The notes: generated by a model from the sequence alone, not told the origin. A DNA stretch of 64,000 bases from Erythrobacter sp. YJ-T3-07 (GCF_015999305.1 NZ_JAEAGP010000001.1:1550001-1614000); one strand, 5' to 3'. Positions 24,433 through 33,354 are shown, counted from the first letter of the stretch. Numbers and translations are program-made.

Positions 24433-27390
24433 TCAGGCCCCGAAGGTCCGCTGCCACCAGCCGCCGCGACGCGGCTTGTCGTCGTCGCCGTCATCCGAAC
24501 CATCGGCGGAGGCCGAGGGTGCCGGAGCGGGTGCGGGCGCAGGTGCAGGTGCCGGCGAGGGCGACTTCTCAGCCGCTTCCTGCGGGTCGGTCGGGGTGTC
24601 TTCCGGCCCGGCAACGACCGCGATATCCTCGGTCAGCTGCGCTTCGGTCTGCTTGCTCGCGGCGGGCTTGGCAGGCGTCTTGCGAGCGCGGGGCTTCCTG
24701 GCGGGAGCCTTCTTCTCGCCAGCATCGGCCTGTTCCTCGCCTTCGACTGACTTCTTGGCGCGGCTGCGACGCTTGGGTGCAGGCTTTTCTTCGGCCTGTT
24801 CCTCAGCCTTTTCGTCACCGGCAGCATCCTGCGAAGGTGCGTCCGCTTTCTTGGCGCGGCTGCGACGCTTGGGTGCGGGCTTGTCTTCGGCCCCATCCTT
24901 CACGGCATCCGTGCCTGCTTCCTGACCGTCGCCGGCCTCGGTCGCCTGCTCGGCATCGGCCTTCTTGGCGCGGCTGCGGCGCTTGGGCTTAGGCTTCTCG
25001 GCGGTCGCAGCATCGGCGGTGGCCGGTGCGTCGTCCGGTCCAGCGACGACCGCCATGTCTTCCACGACATGGTCGGACACGTCCTGCTGAGCCTCGCCGG
25101 TGTCGTCCTGCTTCTTGCGCCGGCCACGACCACCGCGGCTGCGGCGCTTCTTCGGCTTGTCGTCGCCGTCGTCGCTCGACGATTCGTCGGAGCCGTCGTC
25201 GCTCGCCCGATCATTGCCGGACCGGTCATCGTCGGACTGCTCGTCGCCGGAGCGGTCGTTCGACCGGTCGTCGGCGTTCTCGCCATTCTCGCCGTCGTTA
25301 TCGCGACGCTTGTTGCGACCGCGACCGCCACGCCGACGCCGGCGCTTCTTCTTGGGACGGTCGTCGTCATTGTCGTTCTCGTCGGAAGACCTGCCGTTCG
25401 AGCGCCCCTGACCCTCGTCCTCTTCTTCGGAGTCGTTGTCGTCCGCCTCGTCCTCGAAGTCGTCCTCGGCTTCGTCGATCACGATCGGTTCGAACTTGGG
25501 CGCCTCGGTGGGGCGGGGGCCGGAGCTGGCGACGCTCATCTTGGCGCCTTCGTCCTCGCCTTCAGGCACGATCTCGACCTTGACGCCATAGCGTTCTTCG
25601 ATCTCGACCAAGTCGGCGCGCTTGGCGTTAAGCAGGTAGACCGCCGCTTCGGTGCTGGCTGACAGCGTGATGACGGTGCCCTTGCCCTTGGCTGCCTCGT
25701 CCTCGATCAGACGCAGCGCGGAGAGACCGGCGCTGGATGCGGTCCGGACCAGGCCGGTGCCGTCGCAGTGCGGGCATTCGCGGGTGGTCGCCTCGAGCAC
25801 GCCGGTGCGCAGGCGCTGGCGGCTCATCTCCATCAGGCCGAAGCCCGAAATGCGGCCGACCTGAATCCGCGCGCGGTCGTTCTTGAGCGCGTCCTTCATC
25901 GCACGCTCGACCTTACGGATGTTGGAGTTGTGCTCCATGTCGATGAAGTCGATCACGACCAGACCGGCCATGTCGCGCAGACGCAGCTGGCGGGCGATTT
26001 CCTTCGCCGCTTCCAGGTTGGTCGCGGTCGCGGTCTGCTCGATCCCGTGCTCCTTGGTGGAACGGCCTGAGTTGATGTCGATCGACACCAGCGCCTCGGT
26101 CGGGTTGATCACCAGATAGCCGCCCGATTTGAGCTGCACGACCGGTTCGTACATCGCGCGCAGCTGGTCTTCCGCGCCGTAGCGCTGGAACATCGGGACC
26201 GGGTCCGAATAGGCTTTCACCCGCCGGACATGGCTGGGCATCAGCAATTTCATGAAGGCGCGGGCCGACTTGTAGCCTTCCTCGCCCTCGACCACGACTT
26301 CTTCGATCTCGCGATTATAGATGTCGCGGATCGCGCGCTTGATCAGGTCGCTGTCCGAGTGGATCAGCGATGGCGCGCTGGAGCCCAGCGTGCGTTCGCG
26401 AATCTCGTCCCACAGGCGTGCGAGATAGTCGAAGTCGCGCTTGATCTCGGTCTTGGTGCGGCTGAGGCCGGCGGTGCGCACAATCAGGCCCATGCTCTTG
26501 GGCAGGTTGAGATCGCCGACGACCTGCTTGAGACGCTTGCGGTCGGATGCGGAGGAAATCTTGCGGCTGATCCCGCCGCCATGCGACGAGTTCGGCATCA
26601 GCACGGTGTAGCGGCCCGCGAGGCTGAGATAGGTGGTCAGCGCCGCGCCCTTGTTGCCACGCTCTTCCTTGACGACCTGCACCAGCAGCACCTGACGGCG
26701 CTGGATGACGTCCTGAATCTTGTACCGGCGACGCAGCGCCTGGCGGCGGGCGCGTGCCTCGTCCACTTCCTTGGCACGGCTGCGCGGCTTGCCCGAACCC
26801 TGACGGCGCGGACCGCCGCGACCGCGACGCCCGCGGCGGCGGTTGCCGCCCTCGGAAGCATCGGCATCATCGCCGTTGCTGTCGTCGTCGTCCTCGTCGT
26901 CGTCATCATCGTCCGAGGAAAGCTGGCCTTCCTCGATCGTGGAGACCTTGTCCTTGTCCGAGGTGTCGATTTCCTCGAGCCCGTCTTCGGCGAGGTCTTC
27001 GGCCAGGGCTTCGGCGGATTCATCGTCTTCCGCGTCGTATTCGTCGCCCGGCATGTGCCCGGCTTCTTCTTCCTCGGCCCGCAGACGCTCTTCCTCTTCG
27101 GCGGCTTCCGCCTCTTCGGCGAGCAGTGCGTCGCGGTCTTCCTTGGGAATCTGGTAGTAGTCGGGGTGGATCTCGCTGAAGGCGAGGAACCCGTGCCGGT
27201 TGCCGCCGAAATCGACGAACGCCGCCTGCAGCGAAGGTTCCACCCGCGTCACTTTCGCGAGGTAGATATTGCCCTTGATCTGCTTGTGTTCGGCCGACTC
27301 GAAGTCGAATTCTTCTATCCGGTTGCCTTTAAGTACGGCCACGCGGGTTTCTTCCGCGTGGCGCGCATCGATAAGCATGCGCTGTGCCAT
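24433..27390 (-). CDS. rne: Ribonuclease E
   Basis: 985 aa. The start is at MAQRMLIDARH (27388-27390), with GGAGAC upstream. The S1 domain is interrupted after about residue 65 by an insertion of about 130 residues: very acidic (runs of Asp/Glu), then basic Arg/Gly. The catalytic core includes VSIDINSGRST and DFIDMEHNSN, and the zinc-link CPHCDGTG. The C-terminal half is disordered and charged, with repeated KPxPKRRSRAKK blocks, ending RRGGWWQRTFGA. A terminal GWW peptide is the known PNPase-binding motif of alphaproteobacterial RNase E, so this enzyme probably scaffolds a degradosome. Confidence 0.96.
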   Translation of the reverse strand: MAQRMLIDARHAEETRVAVLKGNRIEEFDFESAEHKQIKGNIYLAKVTRVEPSLQAAFVDFGGNRHGFLAFSEIHPDYYQIPKEDRDALLAEEAEAAEEEERLRAEEEEAGHMPGDEYDAEDDESAEALAEDLAEDGLEEIDTSDKDKVSTIEEGQLSSDDDDDDEDDDDSNGDDADASEGGNRRRGRRGRGGPRRQGSGKPRSRAKEVDEARARRQALRRRYKIQDVIQRRQVLLVQVVKEERGNKGAALTTYLSLAGRYTVLMPNSSHGGGISRKISSASDRKRLKQVVGDLNLPKSMGLIVRTAGLSRTKTEIKRDFDYLARLWDEIRERTLGSSAPSLIHSDSDLIKRAIRDIYNREIEEVVVEGEEGYKSARAFMKLLMPSHVRRVKAYSDPVPMFQRYGAEDQLRAMYEPVVQLKSGGYLVINPTEALVSIDINSGRSTKEHGIEQTATATNLEAAKEIARQLRLRDMAGLVVIDFIDMEHNSNIRKVERAMKDALKNDRARIQVGRISGFGLMEMSRQRLRTGVLEATTRECPHCDGTGLVRTASSAGLSALRLIEDEAAKGKGTVITLSASTEAAVYLLNAKRADLVEIEERYGVKVEIVPEGEDEGAKMSVASSGPRPTEAPKFEPIVIDEAEDDFEDEADDNDSEEEDEGQGRSNGRSSDENDNDDDRPKKKRRRRRGGRGRNKRRDNDGENGENADDRSNDRSGDEQSDDDRSGNDRASDDGSDESSSDDGDDKPKKRRSRGGRGRRKKQDDTGEAQQDVSDHVVEDMAVVAGPDDAPATADAATAEKPKPKRRSRAKKADAEQATEAGDGQEAGTDAVKDGAEDKPAPKRRSRAKKADAPSQDAAGDEKAEEQAEEKPAPKRRSRAKKSVEGEEQADAGEKKAPARKPRARKTPAKPAASKQTEAQLTEDIAVVAGPEDTPTDPQEAAEKSPSPAPAPAPAPAPAPSASADGSDDGDDDKPRRGGWWQRTFGA

Positions 27391-27880
27391 GGTGTTGTCT
27401 CCACGCGTCTCGCCTGCGTCAGCCTGGTGGGGCGGTCGCGGCAAGGCGCGTTATCTGTCGTGAAAAATCGCCGGCCTTCGCGGGCCAGGCGGGATGGGAA
27501 TTCCTCCACCGCCCCGATCGGGGGCATGTGGGGAGCGTGTGCGTCTGCGACCAAGCGGACGGCTGCCATGTGCTCGGCCCCGACCATGCGTCCGCCTGCC
27601 CGGCCTTGCGGCGTGGCTGGATCGAACGGGTGGGGAGTGCGCATAGGTCGCATCAACCTGTTAGTTTGCGGGGTCGACCACACGAGGTGTAATCCGTGTG
27701 GCCGGTCTGTCGTCCCGATCGCGAGCCCACCTGCGAGAGCGGACAAACCGCTGATCGAAAAGGGGCTCGCGCCTCGTGACTGGAAGTGGCTAGCATCGCG
27801 CGAACGGCGCGGCAACTCTATTGCGCAAGCATGTCACGTCTATTGCGCAAGAGAGGTGCCACATCTTACTAGGGACAGGG
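27391..27880. other. 490-nt structured intergenic region between rne and the amidase gene
   Basis: No convincing gene is seen. It should hold the long 5' UTR and promoter of rne (leftward) and the promoter of the amidase gene (rightward). Visible structure: a hairpin CCACACG (27678-27684) / CGTGTGG (27695-27701); a nested stem GCGAGCCC (27721-27728) / GGGCTCGC (27763-27770) enclosing AGCGG (27738-27742) / CCGCT (27748-27752); and a direct repeat of CTATTGCGCAAG at 27818-27829 and 27840-27851. RNase E autoregulates through 5' UTR structure in E. coli; a similar role here is inference. Confidence 0.55.
27818..27851. promoter_or_regulatory. Two CTATTGCGCAAG direct repeats upstream of the amidase
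   Basis: Identical 12-mers at 27818-27829 and 27840-27851, 22 bp apart, which is about two helical turns. Each contains the palindrome TTGCGCAA. They lie 30-63 nt upstream of the amidase ATG, where an operator or activator site would be expected. The binding factor is unknown. Confidence 0.5.
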
Positions 27881-28750
27881 ATGGGCCGCTTTTTTCAGAT
27901 CCTCGCAATTTTCCTGCTGCCGGTGGCGATCGTCGGCGGGGTGTATGTGCTTGGCCTGACCATTCCGGTGCCGCATCTGGGGCGCGACTACGTCATCAGC
28001 CTGGTGCTGCCGAAGGCGGGCCAGCCGGTCGATCTTCCGACAATCTACGGCCCGCCCGACAATTCGCGCCCGCTGGTCGTGATCGACGCCGGTCACGGCG
28101 GGAAGGACCCGGGCACCGTTTCGGGCGACCGGTATGAGAAAGACGTCGTGCTGGAGCTGGCGCTGGCGCTGAAGGATCGGCTGATCGAGGAAGGTGGCAT
28201 CCGCGTGGCGCTGACGCGCGAGGACGATACTTTCCTTGTCCTGCAGGAACGGCCGGAGATCGCGCGGCGGCTCAATGCCGACCTGTTCATCTCGCTCCAT
28301 GCAGACAGTGCGGGCGATTCCGAAAGCGCGTACGGGGCCAGCGTCTACACCCTGTCGCGCGAAGCATCGAGCGAGGCGGCGGCCCGGTTCGCCAATCGCG
28401 AGAACAATGCCGATCTGCTCAACGGAGTGGTGGTCAAGAACCAGAGCGATCCGGTGAACGACATCCTCGTCGAACTCTCGCAGCGCCGCGTGCAGGAAAC
28501 CAGCCGCGAGTTCGGCGAACTGATCGAGCGTGAGGGGAAGGGCAAGCACCGCTTCCATTCGCAGACCCAGCGTGCCGCCGCGCTCGCGGTGCTGCGCGCG
28601 CCCGATGTGCCCGCAGTGCTGTTCGAAGTCGGCTTCCTGACCAATCCGGATGATGCCGCGCGGCTTTCGTCGGACGAGGGGCGGGAGGAATTCGCCGGCT
28701 TTCTCGCCCGCGCGATCCGCGTGTTCTTCGCCCGCCAGTCGGTCGGCTGA
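27881..28750 (+). CDS. N-acetylmuramoyl-L-alanine amidase (Amidase_3)
   Basis: 289 aa from the ATG at MGRFFQILAIFLLP, with AGGGAC upstream; the first 25 residues are a signal anchor or signal peptide. The Amidase_3 zinc site is visible: VIDAGHGGKDPG, the Glu in YEKDVVLELA, and FISLHADSAG; the catalytic Glu sits in VLFEVGFLTNPDD. It cleaves the amide bond between MurNAc and the peptide stem in the periplasm during cell separation. It precedes the PBP1A gene by 73 nt, a logical cell-wall pair. Confidence 0.93.
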   Translation: MGRFFQILAIFLLPVAIVGGVYVLGLTIPVPHLGRDYVISLVLPKAGQPVDLPTIYGPPDNSRPLVVIDAGHGGKDPGTVSGDRYEKDVVLELALALKDRLIEEGGIRVALTREDDTFLVLQERPEIARRLNADLFISLHADSAGDSESAYGASVYTLSREASSEAAARFANRENNADLLNGVVVKNQSDPVNDILVELSQRRVQETSREFGELIEREGKGKHRFHSQTQRAAALAVLRAPDVPAVLFEVGFLTNPDDAARLSSDEGREEFAGFLARAIRVFFARQSVG

Positions 28751-28823
28751 ACGACCCCGTGCGAATGTTCACCATTGGTTATGGCGGTCTGCGCGAGGAG
28801 CGTGCTAAGGGCGCTGCCGCATC

Positions 28824-31316
28824 ATGACCGAGCTATCAGTCGAACATATCCGTTACCGGATCCAGCGTGGATCGCAGGACGCCTTTGCCGAGTTCAAGCA
28901 GACCTGGCGGGACAACTGGGCGGTCCGCTGGATCGTCTATGGCACGATCGCCTTTCTGGCGCTGGTCGGCATTGCCTGGTTCCTGATCGGGCGCGATCTG
29001 CCCGATGCAAGCGCGCTGCAGGATTACGAGACGCCGCTGCCCACCGTGGTGCGCGGTGCCGATGGCGAAATCGTCGGCAGCTATGCACGCGACCGGCGGG
29101 TGCAGCTGGATTACGTCGATTTCCCGCGTCCGCTGGTCAACGCATTCCTCGCCGCCGAGGACGAGACGTTCTGGCGGCACAACGGGGTCGACATTACCGG
29201 CACGCTCAACGCGGTGCTCGACTATGCGCGCAAGGCCGGGACGGACGAGCGCGCTGTCGGCGGGTCGACCATCACCCAGCAGGTCGCCAAGAACGTGCTG
29301 TTGAGCGATGAGTATTCGATCACCCGCAAGCTGAAGGAAATGCTGGTCGCGCGGCGGATCGAACAGACGCTGACCAAGCAGGAAATCATCACCCTCTATC
29401 TCAACGAGATTCCGCTCGGTCGGCGCAGCTTCGGCGTGCAGGCGGCGGCGCGCGCCTATTTCGACAAGGATGTCGGCGATCTCGACCTGCACGAGATGGC
29501 GTTCCTCTCGATCCTGCCCAAGGCGCCCGAACGCTACGGGCGCTCCAAGTACGAAGAGCTTGCGATCACGCGCCGCAACTACGTGCTCGACAAGATGGCC
29601 GAGAACGGCTGGGCGAGCGAGGCCGATGTCGCCGCCGCCAAGGCCAAGCCGCTCGGGCTGACCTCCGGCGCGGCCTCGATCCGCAATGCCGATGCGGGCT
29701 ATTTCATCGAAGAGGTCCGCCGCCAGCTGCTCGACCGGTTCGGCGAAACGGCGGATGATGGGCCCAACAGCGTTTATGCAGGCGGGTTGTGGGTGCGCAC
29801 CTCGCTCGACCTCGAATACCAGCAGGCCGCGCGCGATGCTCTGCGCAAGGGCATGCTGCGCTATCACGGCGGGCGCGGATGGAGTGGCCCGGTCGCAACG
29901 CTCGACCCCAGCAAGGGCGATCTCGGCAGCCAGCTCGCAAGCGCGAATATCGGGATTAATTACAAGGACTGGCGGGTCGCGGCCTTCACCGGGTCTGGCC
30001 AGATTGTCTTCTCCGACGGGCAGACCGCCACGCTGGGCGGTGCGCCAAGCTCGCTCAAGGAAGGGGACGTGCTCGCGGTGCGCCCCTCGGGCAATGGCTG
30101 GCGGGTGGCTGTAATCCCCGATGCATCGGGCGGGATCGTCGTCGAAGACCCGCAGACCGGTCGGATCATGGCGATGCAGGGCGGGTGGGACAGCCGTCTG
30201 GAGAGCTTCAACCGCGCAACGCAGGCCAATCGCCAGCCGGGCTCGACGGTAAAACCCTTCGTCTATGCCACCGGGCTGGACCACGGGATGACCCCGGCAA
30301 CGCAGGTCGATAACAGCAGTTTCTGCGCCTACCAGGGCGCACAGCTTGGCCAGAAATGCGTGCGGGGCGGGCGCGCGGGGACCTACACCCTGCGCTACGG
30401 CCTCGAGCAGTCGCAGAACGTGATGACCGCCAATATCGCCAACGAGGCGGGCATGCCCAACGTCATCAAGACCTACGAACGGGTCGGGATCGGCTCTTAC
30501 CAGCCCTACATCGCCTTCGCGCTGGGCGCTGGCGAGACGACGGTCGAGAAGATGACCAACGCCTTCTCCACGCTCGCCAATCATGGTCGCCTCAACGACC
30601 CGACCGTGATCGACTATGTGCAGGATCGTCGCGGCAAGGTGATCTGGCGCGCCGACAAGCGCGCGTGCGAGGGCTGCAACATGCTCGAATGGGACGGCTC
30701 GGCCATGCCCCGGCCCGGGCCGATGGGGCGGCAGGTGATGGATGCGCGCACCGCGTTCCAGATCACCCACATCCTCGAAGGGGTGGTCACCCGCGGCACC
30801 GCCAAGGTGCTGCGTGGCACCGGCCTGCCGCTGTTCGGCAAGACCGGGACGACCACTGGCCCCAAGGACGTGTGGTTCATCGGCGGTACGCAGCAGCTGA
30901 TGGTCGGCACCTATCTGGGCTTCGACCGGCCGCGCAACATGGGCGGCTATGCGCAAGGCGGGACCATCGCCGCGCCGATCGTGAAGGATTTCATCGAGGA
31001 AACGCGCGAGCGGTGGAGCGCCAATCCGCCGGTTGCGCCCGCAGGCGTGCGGATGGTCCGGGTCGACCGGCGCACCGGTGGCCGGGTGTTCGATGCGCCC
31101 GCCAGCAACGAAGATAACGCCGCTGTAATCTGGGAGGCGTTCAAGCCCGATACCGAACCGCCACGTTCGACCCGCGCATCCGAAATCGCGGCCCAGCGGC
31201 AGGAGTTTCTCGATCTGATCCGCCGTGCCCGCCGGGCGAAGAATCAAGCCGCACTGGCGGCCGAGCGCGAGGAGCCGCCCGAGAGCTTCGTCGAGGAACA
31301 GGGCGGGATATACTAA
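28824..31316 (+). CDS. mrcA: Penicillin-binding protein 1A (bifunctional transglycosylase/transpeptidase)
   Basis: 830 aa. Cytoplasmic N-terminus, a membrane span at about residues 36-56, then a GT51 transglycosylase domain (AAEDETFWRHNGVD; GGSTITQQVAKN), an OB-like insert, and a transpeptidase domain with SxxK in QPGSTVKPF, SxN-type and KTGTTTGPKD. It polymerises and crosslinks peptidoglycan. The tail of about 90 residues is charged and Arg/Glu rich. It follows the amidase gene and precedes prfB by 68 nt. Confidence 0.96.
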   Translation: MTELSVEHIRYRIQRGSQDAFAEFKQTWRDNWAVRWIVYGTIAFLALVGIAWFLIGRDLPDASALQDYETPLPTVVRGADGEIVGSYARDRRVQLDYVDFPRPLVNAFLAAEDETFWRHNGVDITGTLNAVLDYARKAGTDERAVGGSTITQQVAKNVLLSDEYSITRKLKEMLVARRIEQTLTKQEIITLYLNEIPLGRRSFGVQAAARAYFDKDVGDLDLHEMAFLSILPKAPERYGRSKYEELAITRRNYVLDKMAENGWASEADVAAAKAKPLGLTSGAASIRNADAGYFIEEVRRQLLDRFGETADDGPNSVYAGGLWVRTSLDLEYQQAARDALRKGMLRYHGGRGWSGPVATLDPSKGDLGSQLASANIGINYKDWRVAAFTGSGQIVFSDGQTATLGGAPSSLKEGDVLAVRPSGNGWRVAVIPDASGGIVVEDPQTGRIMAMQGGWDSRLESFNRATQANRQPGSTVKPFVYATGLDHGMTPATQVDNSSFCAYQGAQLGQKCVRGGRAGTYTLRYGLEQSQNVMTANIANEAGMPNVIKTYERVGIGSYQPYIAFALGAGETTVEKMTNAFSTLANHGRLNDPTVIDYVQDRRGKVIWRADKRACEGCNMLEWDGSAMPRPGPMGRQVMDARTAFQITHILEGVVTRGTAKVLRGTGLPLFGKTGTTTGPKDVWFIGGTQQLMVGTYLGFDRPRNMGGYAQGGTIAAPIVKDFIEETRERWSANPPVAPAGVRMVRVDRRTGGRVFDAPASNEDNAAVIWEAFKPDTEPPRSTRASEIAAQRQEFLDLIRRARRAKNQAALAAEREEPPESFVEEQGGIY

Positions 31317-31325
31317 TCCCGCGCC

Positions 31326-31352
31326 TTGCCATGGGCGCGGCGCGTCCCTAGC
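31326..31352 (+). promoter_or_regulatory. Possible promoter of prfB
   Basis: TTGCCA (31326-31331), a 15-nt spacer and CCTAGC (31347-31352) lie 33 nt upstream of the prfB start. The layout matches those upstream of nuoA and of the lipoprotein-methyltransferase gene. This is pattern recognition only; there is no transcription start evidence. Confidence 0.3.
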
Positions 31353-31384
31353 GCTGCCTGCCCGTTTCTGTGGAGAAAAATGCA

Positions 31385-32512
31385 ATGCGTGCCGAAGGGC
31401 AGGCCCATATCGACCGGATCGAAGCTGCGTTGGCGCTGGTGCGTCAGTCGCTCGACTGGGAACGCGCGCTGCGGGAGCTGGACGAGCTTAACGCGCGGGT
31501 CGAGGACCCGACCCTGTGGGACGATCCCAAGCAGGCGCAGGCGATCATGCGCGAGCAGAAGCGGCTCGAAAGCGCGATCGGCACGGTCAACACGATCTCG
31601 TCCGAAATGGCCGACGCGATCGAGTTCGTCGAAATGGGCGAGGCCGAAGGCGATGACGAGATCGTCAGCGAAGGGCTCACCAGCCTCGAAAAGCTCGCCG
31701 AGCGCGCCGATGCGGACAAGGTCCAGGCGCTCCTTTCGGGCGAGGCGGATGCGAACGACGCCTATCTCGAAGTCCATGCCGGTGCCGGCGGGACGGAGAG
31801 CCAGGACTGGGCCGAGATGCTGATGCGGATGTATGTCCGCTGGGCGGAAAAGCGCGGTTTCAAGGTCGAGACGGTCGAATACCAGTCGGGCGAGCAGGCC
31901 GGGATCAAGTCGGTCACGCTGCATATCAAGGGCGAGAACGCCTACGGCTATGCCAAGACCGAGAGCGGCGTGCACAGGCTGGTGCGGATCAGCCCGTACG
32001 ATTCGAGCGCGCGGCGGCACACCTCGTTCAGCTCGGTCTGGGTCTATCCGGTGATCGACGACGATATCGAGATCGAGATCAACGAAAGCGACCTCAAGAT
32101 CGATACCTATCGCGCCTCGGGCGCGGGCGGGCAGCACGTCAACACGACCGACTCCGCAGTCCGCATCACCCACCAGCCGACCGGAATCGTGGTCGCAAGC
32201 CAGAACGACCGCAGCCAGCACAAGAACCGCGCAACCGCGATGAGCATGCTGAAAGCGCGCCTGTTCGAACGCGAGATGGCGGAGCGCGAGGCGGCGGCTT
32301 CGGGCGAATATGCCGAGAAGACCGAGATCGGCTGGGGCCACCAGATCCGCTCCTACGTCCTCCAGCCGTATCAGCTGGTGAAGGACCTGCGCACGGGCGA
32401 AACCTCCACCGCGCCGGGCGACGTGCTCGACGGGGCGATCGACCCGTTCATCTCCGCCGCGCTGGCGCAGCGGGTGACGGGCGAAGCGGTCGATGTGGAA
32501 GACGTCGAATAG
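31385..32512 (+). CDS. prfB: Peptide chain release factor 2
   Basis: 375 aa from the ATG at MRAEGQAHID. The GGQ peptidyl-hydrolysis motif is at residues 248-250. The stop-codon-recognition tripeptide is SPY (203-205, in RISPYDSSARRHTSF) where E. coli RF2 has SPF. The reading frame is continuous, so the programmed +1 frameshift of many prfB genes is absent. RF2 ends translation at UGA and UAA. It sits between mrcA and a small methyltransferase gene. Confidence 0.96.
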   Translation: MRAEGQAHIDRIEAALALVRQSLDWERALRELDELNARVEDPTLWDDPKQAQAIMREQKRLESAIGTVNTISSEMADAIEFVEMGEAEGDDEIVSEGLTSLEKLAERADADKVQALLSGEADANDAYLEVHAGAGGTESQDWAEMLMRMYVRWAEKRGFKVETVEYQSGEQAGIKSVTLHIKGENAYGYAKTESGVHRLVRISPYDSSARRHTSFSSVWVYPVIDDDIEIEINESDLKIDTYRASGAGGQHVNTTDSAVRITHQPTGIVVASQNDRSQHKNRATAMSMLKARLFEREMAEREAAASGEYAEKTEIGWGHQIRSYVLQPYQLVKDLRTGETSTAPGDVLDGAIDPFISAALAQRVTGEAVDVEDVE

Positions 32513-32525
32513 GGCAAAAGCCGCT

Positions 32526-32552
32526 TTGCCAAGCCCGGCATGCGCGGTTAAG
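32526..32552 (+). promoter_or_regulatory. Possible promoter of the lipoprotein-methyltransferase gene
   Basis: TTGCCA (32526-32531), a 15-nt spacer and GTTAAG (32547-32552) lie 9 nt before the chosen ATG, which would leave a very short or leaderless 5' end. Same layout as the prfB and nuoA candidates. Low confidence. Confidence 0.25.
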
Positions 32553-32561
32553 TGCGGCCCG

Positions 32562-33323
32562 ATGATGGCACGCACGGCATTTTCCCTGTTGGCTTGCACC
32601 ACGCTGGCGCTCGGTGCCTGCGGCTCTTCTACGGAAGATACGCAGCGCCCCGAGACCGCGCGCGCCTTCCCGCTGCCCGATCGCCCGGTCTCCAATCTGG
32701 GCGCGAATGCCTTTTCCGACGAGCAGACCCGCGACAGTCAGGGCGAGGCGCGCAAGGTCATGGACATGGCCTCGATCGAACCGGGCATGACGGTTGCCGA
32801 TATCGGCGCGGGCGAGGGCTATTACACGGTCCGCCTGGCAGAGCGCGTGGGAGAGCATGGCCGCGTGCTGGCGCAGGATATCGATCGCGGCGCGCTGGAG
32901 CGGCTCGGCCGACGGGTCGAGCGCGAACGGCTCGACAATGTCTCGATCAAGGCCGGTGCGCAGGATGATCCGCGCCTGCCCGAAGACAGCTTCAACCGCG
33001 TCTTCATGGTCCACATGTATCACGAGGTGGCAGAACCCTACGCCTTCCTGTGGCGGCTGTGGCCCTCACTGGAAGACGGCGGCAAGGTGATCGTGGTCGA
33101 TATCGACCGCCCGACCGACCGCCACGGCATCCCACCCGCGCTGCTCGCTTGCGAATTCGAACGGGTCGGCTACCGGCTCGACCGGATCGAGCAGGCGCCC
33201 GAGCTTGCGGGATACTTTGCACAATTCTCCCGCGGCGCTACAAGGCCCGACCCAGACGAGATCGTGCCCTGTACCGGGCAGAAAAGCGCGTCCGATGCCG
33301 ATAATGGCCAAGCCAACGGGTAA
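32562..33323 (+). CDS. Class I SAM-methyltransferase-like protein with a lipoprotein signal
   Basis: 253 aa. The first 20 residues (MMARTAFSLLACTTLALGAC) are a lipoprotein signal with lipobox LGAC, Cys20. After a short Pro/Asp linker comes a Rossmann methyltransferase core: motif I VADIGAGEGYYTVRLAE, then VLAQDID, FNRVFMVHMYHEV and GGKVIVVDID. SAM is not known in the periplasm, so the export signal conflicts with the fold. Either it is a repurposed domain, or the true start is the second Met region with a poor signal. The substrate is unknown. Confidence 0.8.
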   Translation: MMARTAFSLLACTTLALGACGSSTEDTQRPETARAFPLPDRPVSNLGANAFSDEQTRDSQGEARKVMDMASIEPGMTVADIGAGEGYYTVRLAERVGEHGRVLAQDIDRGALERLGRRVERERLDNVSIKAGAQDDPRLPEDSFNRVFMVHMYHEVAEPYAFLWRLWPSLEDGGKVIVVDIDRPTDRHGIPPALLACEFERVGYRLDRIEQAPELAGYFAQFSRGATRPDPDEIVPCTGQKSASDADNGQANG

Positions 33324-33354
33324 GGGCGCGCCCAGCTGATTAATTGGAAGTTTG

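Noticed and set aside
24751..24996. Three spaced 36-bp repeats resembling a CRISPR array
   Set aside because: They lie in frame in the rne coding sequence as repeated KPxPKRRSRAKK blocks with unequal spacing; no cas genes are near.
31370..31420. Possible programmed frameshift in prfB
   Set aside because: The frame is continuous from the ATG to the family C-terminus; there is no in-frame TGA slip site.
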